In this document: in pieces, positions 45,146 through 54,477 of the stretch | How the letters are laid out: every line of letters starts with the position of its first letter | Position numbering within the stretch: position 1 is the first letter of the stretch | Source of the DNA: Mucilaginibacter conchicola | GTDB taxonomy: Bacteria; Bacteroidota; Bacteroidia; Sphingobacteriales; Sphingobacteriaceae | Assembly: GCF_003432115.1 (NCBI RefSeq) | Contig: NZ_QWDC01000002.1 | Coordinates: 620,001 to 684,000 of the forward strand | DNA length: 64,000 bases | Direction: 5' to 3' | Notes under the pieces: generated by a model | Databases searched by the model: none | The model's input: the letters and a program-made list of their open reading frames with translations, nothing else | Told to the model about the DNA's origin: nothing | Program-made: the position numbers and the translations under genes

Positions 45146-45763
45146 ATGAGCCGTTTCCGGGATAAAATAAGATCAGTTGGTGGCGTAGACTTCATCAGCC
45201 AAATAGCTGCAGAAGAGTTGAAAGCACAGCGGGTGCAAACCCTACAAGTGGTGCAAGATACAATGGGTGTGTTGCCGCAAGCCGATGTGATAGATTTTAT
45301 TACTGATTTTGGCAACAGCTACTTTAAGAAGAATGTGTTTGGTAAAACGGCCAACACATCTTCTTTTTTAAATACAGAAGACATCGATATAGGCACCGTG
45401 TATGGCTGGCCCGACACCCATACCGGCATAAGAGAGATCATCAATACTTACAATATTGAAGAGCAATTGAATACCCGGTTCTTCCCACTATTTGAAGGCT
45501 ATCCCGGTGATGTTATTTACTATTCTTTAAACCAGGATACATTCGGCAAAATATTTTACTGGCATCACGAAGGTGAGCTTGATGCGCCGGATACGCTGAT
45601 TTCAAACTCATTTTCTGACTTTATTGATACACTGTTTATTGGAGAAGAAGACGAGGAAACAGACGAAGAACCACTTTCTGACGATGAATTAACCCGCATA
45701 AATGCCAATCGAAATAAGGCAGGTTTTCCGCCCATTGACAAGTACAGAAATATAATAGCCTAA
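45146..45763 (+). CDS. SMI1/KNR4 (SUKH)-like immunity protein
   Basis: The 205-residue protein is acidic, particularly in its C-terminal third (EEDEETDEEPLSDDE). The central segment RFFPLFEGYPGDVIYYSLNQ and the following FYWHHEGELD recall SUKH immunity proteins. It starts 15 bases after the previous gene. It may be a second immunity gene for the same toxin or an orphan immunity gene acquired from another locus. Confidence 0.68.
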   Translation: MSRFRDKIRSVGGVDFISQIAAEELKAQRVQTLQVVQDTMGVLPQADVIDFITDFGNSYFKKNVFGKTANTSSFLNTEDIDIGTVYGWPDTHTGIREIINTYNIEEQLNTRFFPLFEGYPGDVIYYSLNQDTFGKIFYWHHEGELDAPDTLISNSFSDFIDTLFIGEEDEETDEEPLSDDELTRINANRNKAGFPPIDKYRNIIA

Positions 45764-45772
45764 ACAAACCTT

Positions 45773-46336
45773 ATGATCAGTATCAACATAGCGGTATCTC
45801 ATAACCAGATCGTCATCAGATCCATCCCACACGATCTGCAAATGGAGCAATGGAACGATACCAGCGTTGAGTTTGGCATGGTGTGGCACAAGAACTACCT
45901 CTCGCTCGACCCGTTGGTTGAAGGCGGCTTCGGTGCTTATTTCCTCATCGAAAGCTCATCAGAAATTAAAGAAGATAATAACGCGCAACGCTCTGCACTG
46001 ATCCCCTTTGAGGTGACCGATGCAGATCAGCTTTGTATCAGTACCGTACCAGAAGCTGTTTACCTTTTCAGGGATGATAGCATAGATATTGAACACGAGC
46101 GAAAATGCGGAAACCACTACCCCCTTAATAGCGGTGCCGATCTTAACATAGAACCGGGTAAGTATAATATTCACTTCCAGGTTTGTGTGGGCATACCGCC
46201 GGGAGTAGGAATCGATGATGAAGAAGTATACTACCGCTTTAACTTCATCAAAACGGCTAACCCGGAGTTTAAGGCGCTGATAGCCGATGATTACGGATGG
46301 GATACATCAACTCAATTGCCGATACTTAACACCTAA
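45773..46336 (+). CDS. ComJ-like putative immunity protein
   Basis: The 187-residue acidic protein has a beta-rich sequence with MEQWNDTSVEFGMVWHKNYL and later ALIPFEVTDAD, YNIHFQV. The order recalls ComJ, an inhibitor of the NucA DNase, where a WTDEHVAQGFAW motif and a beta sandwich are present. If right, it would inhibit a nuclease. It has no signal peptide and is nine bases from the previous gene. The assignment is tentative. Confidence 0.58.
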   Translation: MISINIAVSHNQIVIRSIPHDLQMEQWNDTSVEFGMVWHKNYLSLDPLVEGGFGAYFLIESSSEIKEDNNAQRSALIPFEVTDADQLCISTVPEAVYLFRDDSIDIEHERKCGNHYPLNSGADLNIEPGKYNIHFQVCVGIPPGVGIDDEEVYYRFNFIKTANPEFKALIADDYGWDTSTQLPILNT

Positions 46337-46361
46337 AATAAATCAACCTAACCACAACCTT

Positions 46362-46829
46362 ATGAACACTATACAGGACTTTGATGATAAGTTCAGCACC
46401 CTTTTTACCGGCATGGTAGAGATAGCTTTTGAGTTTGTAAACCGTAACGATGATGAGGTAGAAGCTATCTATATTTTCAGCTCTTTAGAAATGGGCTGTT
46501 TCTACAATGTATTTTACCGCATAAACGGCACCGTAGTCAACATCAACAAAATAAACGCAGTTTCTACCGAGCAATATGATTTGGCACCCACCCGTATGAT
46601 GGACTTGCTACATGCAGGCAATGGCATGCTGGCCGAAATGGAAACGCTGTTTAAAGACCACAACCGTGAAGTGCCTAAAAGCATGAAAATGATTTACGAA
46701 CCGCAAACCGGCCATTTTAACAACAAAATGGGATATGAGGATCTTTATAAAAACGACCCTGTTAAAACAGCGGCAAGCGTTTTCGACGGTTGGTTTGATG
46801 ATGTAAAGTCGCAATACACACCGGTATAA
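46362..46829 (+). CDS. DUF600/YezG-like putative immunity protein
   Basis: The 155-residue protein starts at ATG 46362 (a longer frame begins upstream without support). It has a helical first half and the segment LFKDHNREVPKSMKMIYEP, then TGHFNNKMGYEDL, which resembles YezG/DUF600 immunity proteins, where a similar acidic loop and a tyrosine-rich stretch appear. It is the fourth gene of the immunity-like row and the last gene before the convergent antiporter. Confidence 0.58.
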   Translation: MNTIQDFDDKFSTLFTGMVEIAFEFVNRNDDEVEAIYIFSSLEMGCFYNVFYRINGTVVNINKINAVSTEQYDLAPTRMMDLLHAGNGMLAEMETLFKDHNREVPKSMKMIYEPQTGHFNNKMGYEDLYKNDPVKTAASVFDGWFDDVKSQYTPV

Positions 46830-46842
46830 AACAACTGATAAA

Positions 46843-48426
46843 TTAAATTATCTTCAATCGTTCTTCTTCCAAATCTATCTGGTATAGTTGTACGCGGATA
46901 AGCTCCTCATCTATTTTTGGGTCTTTATTCAGTTCGGCAAGGTATTGGCGCTGGCTTTCCAATAGTTCTACAAAAATTGCTTTTGTTTTCACATTAGAAA
47001 AAGTGTCCTCGGTACTACTTGTTCTCTCTTCCCATATCTTTAGCATTTTTTCAATCCCGGCATGGCCATGAAACTCGCCATCATGCTTTTCCTTAAGAAA
47101 TTTGTAGATATGCTGTTTTAAGCCCTTCTTCATTTCCTGCCGCGCATGTTCGCTGGCTTCTTCGCTCATTAAACCGTTAAACACACCAGAGTATTTGATA
47201 AATAGCGGCAATGTAAGCCCCTGCACCACCAGGGTAAGCAATATGGCCACAAAAGTGATGAACAGGATAAGGTTACGCTGCGGAAACTCGGCCCCGCTAT
47301 CCAGTGTTACCGGGATAGCCAGCGCTGCCGCCAATGACACTACTCCCCGCATACCCGACCAGCCCAGTATCAGCGGCAATTTTAATAACCTCGACCTGCT
47401 GCCGGCCCTTGGCGCCACGCCCGGCCTGAAGATATAAGTAGCCAGCATAGCACAGTACGAACTGATAATGCGGGCACCTATCAGCACCGCTGTAACAATA
47501 GCGCCGTAGCCTATAGCTGTACTTAACGGCGTGCCGTGGGCGCGCAGGCCCTCAACAATCTCCGGCAGGTCTAACCCTATAATGAGGAAAACAATACCAT
47601 TTAATATGAACACAAAGCTTTCCCAAACACTGAAAGCCTGTATACGGCTGCTGCTGTTTAAGAACTGTAACCTACGGGTTGACATGAACAGCCCCCCGGT
47701 TACTACGGCCAGCACGCCCGAGCAATGCGCCTGCTCTGCCAGCCAGTACATAAAATATGGTTCGATAAGTGTAAAGGCAATGTTTGATGAGGTATCCATT
47801 TTTAAGCCTTTGTGCATTTTTACAAATACCCAACCCAGCAACAGGCCAATACCAACACCGCCCACAACCATCCACACAAAACTGGTGGCTGCTTCCTGCC
47901 ATATAAACTGCCCGGTGCCCACCGTTACCAATGCAAAGCGAAAAATGATCAGCGATGAGGCATCGTTAAGCAAACTCTCGCCCTCTAAAATGGCCGATGT
48001 GGTTTTAGGGATTTTAACAAACTTGGTTATAGCAGCAGTGCTCACTGCATCGGGCGGGGCAACTATGCCGCCCAACAAAAAGCCCAGTGGCAGGGTAAAG
48101 CCGGGGATATAGTGGTTAACTATCAACGCTACCGAAAGCGCCGTAAAAAACACTACCAAAAACGCAAAGCTGGTAATAATGCGCCACCACTTTTTTAACT
48201 CTTTAAATGATGCCGACCATGCCGCCTCAAACAGTATAGGCGGCATAAAGATGAAGAAGATCAGATCAGGGTCTATTTTTACAGGTGGCAGGCCGGGCAC
48301 AAAACTTACTACCAGGCCCGCCACAACCAATAATATTGGGTAGGCTATTTTGAGTTTGCCGGCCCACATCTCCAGCAAAACAACAGCGGCAACCATTAAG
48401 AGTAAGAAAGGTAGTATAGTGTGCAT
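46843..48426 (-). CDS. Na+/H+ antiporter (CPA1 family)
   Basis: The 527-residue protein has about twelve membrane helices and a C-terminal cytoplasmic tail (about 405-527). The family motif FIFMPPILFEAAWSASFKEL (near 57-76) and the antiporter core GGIVAPPDAVSTAAITK (near 120-136), where the Asp-containing pair is expected, are visible. A further EGESLLNDASSLIIFR segment follows. It exchanges Na+ for H+ at the inner membrane. It ends 14 bases from the last immunity gene, head to tail. Confidence 0.92.
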   Translation of the reverse strand: MHTILPFLLLMVAAVVLLEMWAGKLKIAYPILLVVAGLVVSFVPGLPPVKIDPDLIFFIFMPPILFEAAWSASFKELKKWWRIITSFAFLVVFFTALSVALIVNHYIPGFTLPLGFLLGGIVAPPDAVSTAAITKFVKIPKTTSAILEGESLLNDASSLIIFRFALVTVGTGQFIWQEAATSFVWMVVGGVGIGLLLGWVFVKMHKGLKMDTSSNIAFTLIEPYFMYWLAEQAHCSGVLAVVTGGLFMSTRRLQFLNSSSRIQAFSVWESFVFILNGIVFLIIGLDLPEIVEGLRAHGTPLSTAIGYGAIVTAVLIGARIISSYCAMLATYIFRPGVAPRAGSRSRLLKLPLILGWSGMRGVVSLAAALAIPVTLDSGAEFPQRNLILFITFVAILLTLVVQGLTLPLFIKYSGVFNGLMSEEASEHARQEMKKGLKQHIYKFLKEKHDGEFHGHAGIEKMLKIWEERTSSTEDTFSNVKTKAIFVELLESQRQYLAELNKDPKIDEELIRVQLYQIDLEEERLKII

Positions 48427-48496
48427 CGGCTTTTATTTAAGCCCAATAGGGGCAATGTGCCACTAAATTAAATAAAATTTGTTTGCCCAATCAACA

Positions 48497-50032
48497 TCAA
48501 AGGCTCATTCCCTTCAATACTGTTTCCTTTCCCTTCTCAAAACTGTTATACTGGCGTATGGTTACTTTGTTGTTATCAAACACACAAGTAAACCTTTCGG
48601 TATGCGGGCTTTCTATGTAGCGCAAAGTTAGTTGCAGTGTATGGTCGTCTTCCCAGTTGTAAGTGCCTGCAACTTTGGCCGGGAACAACATGGTCCTTAT
48701 TTCGCGTGTAAAGGCCGTAAGCGATGGGCCGGGCTTGTTAGTTTTACCCAGGTGCCAGTCACCGTTATCAAAATCAAGTTTGTAGGTAGCGGTATCGCCT
48801 TTTATGGTTACCTGGCAGGTGCCGTTGGTATTACTAAAGCTGATGTTACTGAATTTTAAACTATTTGGCTCAAGCGAGTAAGTTTTATTATTGATGTTGC
48901 CGGCGAAAGATGCTTTGCTTTTTGCAAAGGCAGGTAAGGCCAGTTCTTTTATAGCTTTTTGCAACTGCGCGTTTGTAGCTTTATCAGCAGGTAATTTGCC
49001 TGATTTCATGGCTGGTAGCAAGTATTGCCAAACCAGGTTTATTTCTTCCTGCATATTTGCAGTTTCTGCCGTTACAGCAAGCACCGCATCCTGGTCGGGC
49101 ATTACTATCATGTATTGGCCAAAGGCACCATCGCCACGATACGCATTGTTGCGGCAGCGCCACATTTGGTAGCAATAACCTTGCTCCCAATCGCTCGAGT
49201 CGCGTTTAGTCTGCGGCATATCCGGGTGTTGGATGATTTTTACACTGCTGGCTTCTTCTACCCAACCCACCGGTAATATTTGTTTGCCATTCCATTTACC
49301 TTTCTGTAAAAACAGTTGGGCAAATTTGGCCATATCCTCAGTTTTTAAACGCAAACCCCAGCCACCTGTGTTTATGCCTTTAATATCGGTTTCCCAATCC
49401 ATCCCGCTGATACCCAACGGTGCAAACAATCTTGGTTTAAGATACTCCAACACCGTTTGCCCGGTAACCTTTTGCACAATAGCCGATAGCATATAAGTAC
49501 CTACCGAATTGTAAAGAAAAACCGTGCCCGGCTTATGCACAATTGGCGCAGCTAAAAAGCCTTTTACCCAATTGCTGTCCAAACCAACACGAATAGGCTC
49601 AGGGTCTTGTCCATCGGCCATCATCAGTACATCTTTTACAGATAAGGCAGCCAGATTATCGCTCACTTTAGCTGGCAACTGATCGGGGAAAAAAGAGATC
49701 ACTTTATCGCTTAACTTCAGCTTTTTCTCGCTAATGGCAAAACCAACGGCTGTGGCAGTAAAGCTTTTGCTGCACGAGTAAAGCGTATGGCGCAGTTCGG
49801 GTTTATATGGGTTCCACCATGCTTCGGCCACAACCTTACCGTGCCTCAGCAACATAAAGCTATGGAACTCGGTTTTGCCGGTACGCGTAGCATTTACAAA
49901 ATTGAGTATACCTTTTGAATCTACCCCTTCGGCCTCGGGTAAACTATGAGGCAAATGCTGGGCGCTTAATGGCAATATAAAAGCGGCCTGCAAGGCAGCA
50001 AAACAAGCAACTGAACGTAAAAATGATGGCAT
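48497..50032 (-). CDS. Serine beta-lactamase-like hydrolase
   Basis: The 511-residue protein begins with a signal peptide (cleavage near LSAQ, residue 24) and has the class C/serine beta-lactamase fold. The SxxK motif is in LYSCSKSFTATAVG (near 86-99, Ser-Cys-Ser-Lys), the second motif is YNSVG (near 172), and the third motif lies around WQYLLPA or a GDGAFGQ stretch. Such proteins act as esterases, peptidases or beta-lactamases. The C-terminal 130 residues form an extra beta-domain. Specificity is not known. Confidence 0.86.
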   Translation of the reverse strand: MPSFLRSVACFAALQAAFILPLSAQHLPHSLPEAEGVDSKGILNFVNATRTGKTEFHSFMLLRHGKVVAEAWWNPYKPELRHTLYSCSKSFTATAVGFAISEKKLKLSDKVISFFPDQLPAKVSDNLAALSVKDVLMMADGQDPEPIRVGLDSNWVKGFLAAPIVHKPGTVFLYNSVGTYMLSAIVQKVTGQTVLEYLKPRLFAPLGISGMDWETDIKGINTGGWGLRLKTEDMAKFAQLFLQKGKWNGKQILPVGWVEEASSVKIIQHPDMPQTKRDSSDWEQGYCYQMWRCRNNAYRGDGAFGQYMIVMPDQDAVLAVTAETANMQEEINLVWQYLLPAMKSGKLPADKATNAQLQKAIKELALPAFAKSKASFAGNINNKTYSLEPNSLKFSNISFSNTNGTCQVTIKGDTATYKLDFDNGDWHLGKTNKPGPSLTAFTREIRTMLFPAKVAGTYNWEDDHTLQLTLRYIESPHTERFTCVFDNNKVTIRQYNSFEKGKETVLKGMSL

Positions 50033-50140
50033 GATGGTTTTGATTGATTTACTAATCTACATAAAATTAACCGCTTGTGTTTGTAGATGATAAACTTGCC
50101 GCCAACGCTCTATGTTAACAATGATCTGAACTGATTATTA

Positions 50141-51469
50141 TTATTCTGCTTTATCCATCACCGCTTCGCGCCCGCCGAGGCCAATGGCTTTAAAAGATGA
50201 ATACGTTCCGGTTGAGGATTTGATGAAAGTTAACTTGATGCCGTTCTCTACGCTGCTGTAAAAGGTATCAGCACCTGCAGGGTAGAGTTCGAAATCGTAT
50301 TTCTTCTGCAGATCAGTACAGTTCAAGCGGCCATCTTTAACAGACAGGCTAAAACGCCTGCCGAAGGTGCCGGTGTAATTCTGCAATATTTGGGGGGCTA
50401 ACACTACCTTTTTTGCGTCTGTTTTATCTTTAAGCCACTGGTATTTATGCTTCTCAGCGGCGTCGGTACTCTCCGCAATTACCTGTTGATACACCTTTGA
50501 TAATATAACATCAATGGCCGAATCCTCGGGGCAAGGTATATCGGGTATTACACCGGTGCCTTCCCAATTAGTATGTGTATATGGGTTGTATGACCGCAAA
50601 CACGGAATGCGTACCGACAAACCATAACCAACCGGTATAGTTTGAACCGGATGCGCACCGCCGCCCGTGGTATCGCCCACTATCTGCGCACGATGCACGC
50701 TTTGCATGCCATAAGCAAAATCCTCAGCGGCCGAATATGTTCTGCGGCTGGTGATGATGTAAATGGGCATATTTAAAGTAAAGTTTTTAACAGCTTCGGG
50801 GTCGGCCTCAATATGTGTAGTATCCTTACCCGAGCGATCTATCATGCCATTCATTTCGGTTTTTTTGTTGAAGAGATAGCACTCCAATAGGTTTACCGTA
50901 CCGGGCATACCGCCGCCATTGTACCTTACATCAAAAATTAAAGCGCGGCTACGTTCCAGAAAATGTAAAGCGTTCTCCAACACCGGCCATACATCCCTGT
51001 TTGCTGTAAAGCCATCCAGTCTAAAGTAGCCTACATTGCCGGGTAGTATCTCTATCTTTTTAAGGTTGAAATTTTCTTCGTCGTTTGGCTTGGGCTGAGG
51101 CTCCGGCTTGGGATTAGCAGGTGCTTTGGTTACAGGGCCTTTAGGTACGGAGCCGTCAACTTGTACAGCCAGATGCCCGTCATAACAAACCTTGCGCATA
51201 TCGTTGGTGATGATGACAGACAGATCATTAGGATCAGTGTATTTATTATAAGCACCGGCTTTTAATTGTGCGTGCAGATGATCGCTTATTTGTTTGCCTT
51301 TATCTATATAAACGTAAACTTGTTCAACACGGCTGCAAACGGTATCAACAATAGATCTAATCTGTTTAGAGGTAAGTGGATCTGATTTCAGTTTAACCGC
51401 AGATTGACCAAAAATATGAGTAGCCGTAAGTATTAACAGTGCGGCAAGGCCGATGACAGTTTTCTTCAT
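50141..51469 (-). CDS. S41 family peptidase (C-terminal processing type)
   Basis: The 442-residue protein has a signal peptide (cleavage near IFGQ, residue 22) and a tail-specific protease core. Visible motifs are LIFDVRYNGGGMPGTVNLLE (near 190-209), and SRRTYSAAEDFAYGMQ (near 245-260) holding the catalytic serine, with a typical GGGAHP loop. An N-terminal tricorn-like region precedes the core and no PDZ domain is obvious. It is monocistronic. Confidence 0.88.
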   Translation of the reverse strand: MKKTVIGLAALLILTATHIFGQSAVKLKSDPLTSKQIRSIVDTVCSRVEQVYVYIDKGKQISDHLHAQLKAGAYNKYTDPNDLSVIITNDMRKVCYDGHLAVQVDGSVPKGPVTKAPANPKPEPQPKPNDEENFNLKKIEILPGNVGYFRLDGFTANRDVWPVLENALHFLERSRALIFDVRYNGGGMPGTVNLLECYLFNKKTEMNGMIDRSGKDTTHIEADPEAVKNFTLNMPIYIITSRRTYSAAEDFAYGMQSVHRAQIVGDTTGGGAHPVQTIPVGYGLSVRIPCLRSYNPYTHTNWEGTGVIPDIPCPEDSAIDVILSKVYQQVIAESTDAAEKHKYQWLKDKTDAKKVVLAPQILQNYTGTFGRRFSLSVKDGRLNCTDLQKKYDFELYPAGADTFYSSVENGIKLTFIKSSTGTYSSFKAIGLGGREAVMDKAE

Positions 51470-51571
51470 TTAATAGTTTTAGGTGGATATATATTCCTTA
51501 CCAAAACTAAATTAACTAATCAGCTCTATTGCGCTTTCCTTTTAACATACTTTAACAAAACAAACTGTCTA

Positions 51572-53326
51572 TCAACCATTAACCGGCAAACTAAACGCAA
51601 AAGTACTGCCCTCGCCAATGGCGCTCTTGAGCCAGATCTTACCATTCTGTGCTTCAATAAAATCTTTGGAAATGGCCAAACCCAAGCCTGAGCCCGATTT
51701 GTTCTGCCCGTCTGTTGGTACCTGAAAATAGCGGTCGAACAGACGCTTCTGATATTTTTCTTCGATGCCTTTGCCGGTATCGGTTACGGAAAATTCTACG
51801 CCGTTACCTGTGCTTTTCACAGATACTGTAATTTTTGACCTCTCCGAACTATAGCGCAACGCGTTCGATAAAAAGTTGACCAGCACCCAGGCGGTTTTCT
51901 CCACATCGGCATTTACATCGGGCAGTCTGGCATCTTTTACTACCTCGATCTTAACGCCTTTTTGCTCTGCCTGAAAACTTACCGAGGCAATGGCATACTC
52001 TACGATCTGCTCTGGCTTTACGGGGATAAAGTTCAGTTGTATATTGCCGGTCTCTACCTGTGAAAGCTCCAACAATTCGCTGGTGATTTTCAAGAGACGT
52101 TCGCTATCGTCACTGATGTGCTCCAGCAGTTGTTGTTGCTCGGTATTTATCTTGCCTATGCGCTCATCCTTCATCAGCTTTAAGCTCATTTTAATGGATG
52201 AGATAGGCGTTTTCAGCTCGTGCGATATGGTAGCAATGAAATTGGTTTTGGCCTCGTCGCGCTCCTTAAACTCAGTGATGTTGCGTAGGATGTACACTTT
52301 GCCTGCCGATGTTTTGGCGATGTTTAATGGTCGTGAAGTATTGTTATCCATGTTAGGCACATTGATCTCACGTGCCTCTAACTGGAAGTAAGAATCTTTG
52401 CCATCAACCACAATTTTAAATGGCTTGCCTGCTTTGTTTTCGGCAGTTATCGATTTAAAAAGGTCATTATCCTTAGCGATCTCTGCAACGGTACCTGCTT
52501 TTAATTTATCGGTGTTGATGCTCAGAATGTTCTTTGCCGCGGTGTTGATGAACAGGATCTCCTGCTTCTCGTTGATACCGATAATAGCATCATGCATCTG
52601 CTCGATGATGGTCTCTATCCGTACCTTTTCAGACATGATCTTTGACAGGTTACTGTTCTCCCACTCGTTCAAACGTTCGGCCATTTCGTTGAAGGCTTTG
52701 CCTACCTCGGCAAACTCATCGTCTTTATCAAAATGGATGCGTTCTTTGTAATTTTTTGGCCCGATAGCTCGGATACCCGACAATAACCTGTTTAGCGGAT
52801 CGATGATAAAACCGGGGAAGTTGACCGTAAACGTGAACAGGATAACAAAAGCCAGCAAGCTTGCAAAGCCGAGAATAGTAAGCGATTCATCAACAGATGT
52901 GCGTGCCATATCATTTTTGCGCACAATGGCTTTCATGTTGATGGCCTCAACCTGCCTCAGGTATTTGCGCACTTGGCGCTCAGATAGATTAGTGTTAACA
53001 ATGACATTCGGTGTGGCCTGTAATAATTCGTACGTTTTGCGCAGACTGTCAGCAGCCTCACGTTCACCTTTTTCGGTAAGGTTATGTTCCTCTTTAACCA
53101 ATGCCGAGTTGAATTTTGCAGAGAGCGATGCACTCAGCGGCAATTGGTTATCATCCAGAATACTGCGCATCTCGCGGCAATAGCTTAAACTTTCGTAGTT
53201 ATCCTTAAGGATGCCTTTTGCGCTGTTTGAGATCTGGTTAATGTAATAAAGCGACGATGCGCCGAAAAACATCACCACCACAAACAAAAAGCCGAAGCCC
53301 AGGCGCAGTTTATTTTTTACTTTCAT
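51572..53326 (-). CDS. HAMP/PAS sensor histidine kinase of the kdp cluster
   Basis: The 584-residue protein has two membrane helices (about 9-29 and 150-170), a periplasmic four-helix-bundle-type region, a HAMP segment (FIIDPLNRLLSGIRAIGPKN), a PAS-like domain (about 240-350), HisKA with FIATISHELKTPISSIKMSL (His near 367) and HATPase_c motifs NFLSNALRYS and DTGKGIEEKYQKRLFDRYF. No receiver domain. It overlaps the KdpD N-terminal gene as ATGA, so the two are translated together and probably act together in potassium sensing. Confidence 0.92.
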   Translation of the reverse strand: MKVKNKLRLGFGFLFVVVMFFGASSLYYINQISNSAKGILKDNYESLSYCREMRSILDDNQLPLSASLSAKFNSALVKEEHNLTEKGEREAADSLRKTYELLQATPNVIVNTNLSERQVRKYLRQVEAINMKAIVRKNDMARTSVDESLTILGFASLLAFVILFTFTVNFPGFIIDPLNRLLSGIRAIGPKNYKERIHFDKDDEFAEVGKAFNEMAERLNEWENSNLSKIMSEKVRIETIIEQMHDAIIGINEKQEILFINTAAKNILSINTDKLKAGTVAEIAKDNDLFKSITAENKAGKPFKIVVDGKDSYFQLEAREINVPNMDNNTSRPLNIAKTSAGKVYILRNITEFKERDEAKTNFIATISHELKTPISSIKMSLKLMKDERIGKINTEQQQLLEHISDDSERLLKITSELLELSQVETGNIQLNFIPVKPEQIVEYAIASVSFQAEQKGVKIEVVKDARLPDVNADVEKTAWVLVNFLSNALRYSSERSKITVSVKSTGNGVEFSVTDTGKGIEEKYQKRLFDRYFQVPTDGQNKSGSGLGLAISKDFIEAQNGKIWLKSAIGEGSTFAFSLPVNG

Positions 53327-54456
53327 GATAGTATCACTAAATCAGTTTCGCGGGCTGCTATGTTCTTCAGCAGCTCATTAAATACCGTTGTTTTCAGGAT
53401 CACCTGCCACAGGTTTAAATGCGGCTTGCCAATGCAAATGGTGGTGATATCCCGATCTTCGGCCACCTGCATTATGGTTTGGGTAATGCGGTCGCTTTTT
53501 AATTTGATCACCTCGGCACCCAACTCAATGGCCAGCTTAAAGTTATTGATCAAATGTCGTTGTTTATCCAGTTTTATGCGCTCCATACTTTCGCTGCTTT
53601 GCTGCACATACAAAACTATCCACGGCGAGCGATAATACGATGCCAGTCGCGCAGTTTTACGGATCACAATTTTGGCCGTCTCGGCATTGGTGGAGATACA
53701 GGCGAGGAAGCGCTCGGGCCTGAGTTTGATCTGCCTCGGTACTTCAATATCTATCTTCCGCTCCAGGTAATGCGCAACTTCTTTCAAAGCTATCTCGCGT
53801 AGCTGCAAGATCTTATCGTTCTGGAAAAAATTCTCCAGCGCGCGTTTTATTTTAGAGCTATCGTAGATCTTACCATCCTTTAGCCGGTCTATCAGTTCAT
53901 CGGCCGTGAGGTCGATGTTTACAATCTCATCTGCACTTTCCAGTATTTTATCAGGGATGCGTTCGGTAATAGGGATGCCCGTGATCTGTTCAATTTCCTC
54001 GTTCAAACTTTCGAGGTGCTGAATGTTCACCGCGGTAATTACGCTGATGCCTGCCTCAAGGATATCGAACACATCCTGCCAGCGCTTGCCGTTTTTGCTG
54101 CCCTCGATATTGCTGTGGGCCAGCTCATCAACCACCACTACTTCTGGGTGATTATTAAGGATGGCCTGCAGGTCCATCTCTTCCAGTTCTTTGCCTTTGT
54201 AAAATATTTTACGGCGTTCGATAACACTGAGACCCGCCAGCAGGGCGTGGGTCTCAGCACGATTATGTGTTTCTACAAAACCTATCTGTACGCCTATGCC
54301 ATTGCGTTTCAGCGCATGCGCTTCCTGCAGCATACGGTAGGTTTTGCCCACGCCGGCACTCATCCCAATATAAACTTTGAGCTTACCCCGGCGCGACTTC
54401 TTCACCAGATCAATAAAATCCTTTACCGAATTACCGTTGCTTGTTTCCTCTGGCAT
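53323..54456 (-). CDS. kdpD: KdpD N-terminal sensor protein, without kinase domain
   Basis: The 377-residue product corresponds to the cytoplasmic N-terminal part of KdpD. It has Walker A GMSAGVGKTYRML (near 32-44), Walker B VVVVDELAHSN and a C-terminal universal-stress-type domain with CISTNAETAKIVIRKTARLA. The histidine kinase part of classical KdpD is missing; a separate histidine kinase gene follows with a four-base overlap (ATGA). This split form is consistent with Kdp regulation by a two-protein sensor. Confidence 0.92.
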   Translation of the reverse strand: MPEETSNGNSVKDFIDLVKKSRRGKLKVYIGMSAGVGKTYRMLQEAHALKRNGIGVQIGFVETHNRAETHALLAGLSVIERRKIFYKGKELEEMDLQAILNNHPEVVVVDELAHSNIEGSKNGKRWQDVFDILEAGISVITAVNIQHLESLNEEIEQITGIPITERIPDKILESADEIVNIDLTADELIDRLKDGKIYDSSKIKRALENFFQNDKILQLREIALKEVAHYLERKIDIEVPRQIKLRPERFLACISTNAETAKIVIRKTARLASYYRSPWIVLYVQQSSESMERIKLDKQRHLINNFKLAIELGAEVIKLKSDRITQTIMQVAEDRDITTICIGKPHLNLWQVILKTTVFNELLKNIAARETDLVILS

Positions 54457-54477
54457 TTTCTGGCTGATGTTTATCTC

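Noticed and set aside
44468..46829. CRISPR or repeat array in the immunity-gene row
   Set aside because: No repeated units were seen; the four genes are different and non-repetitive.
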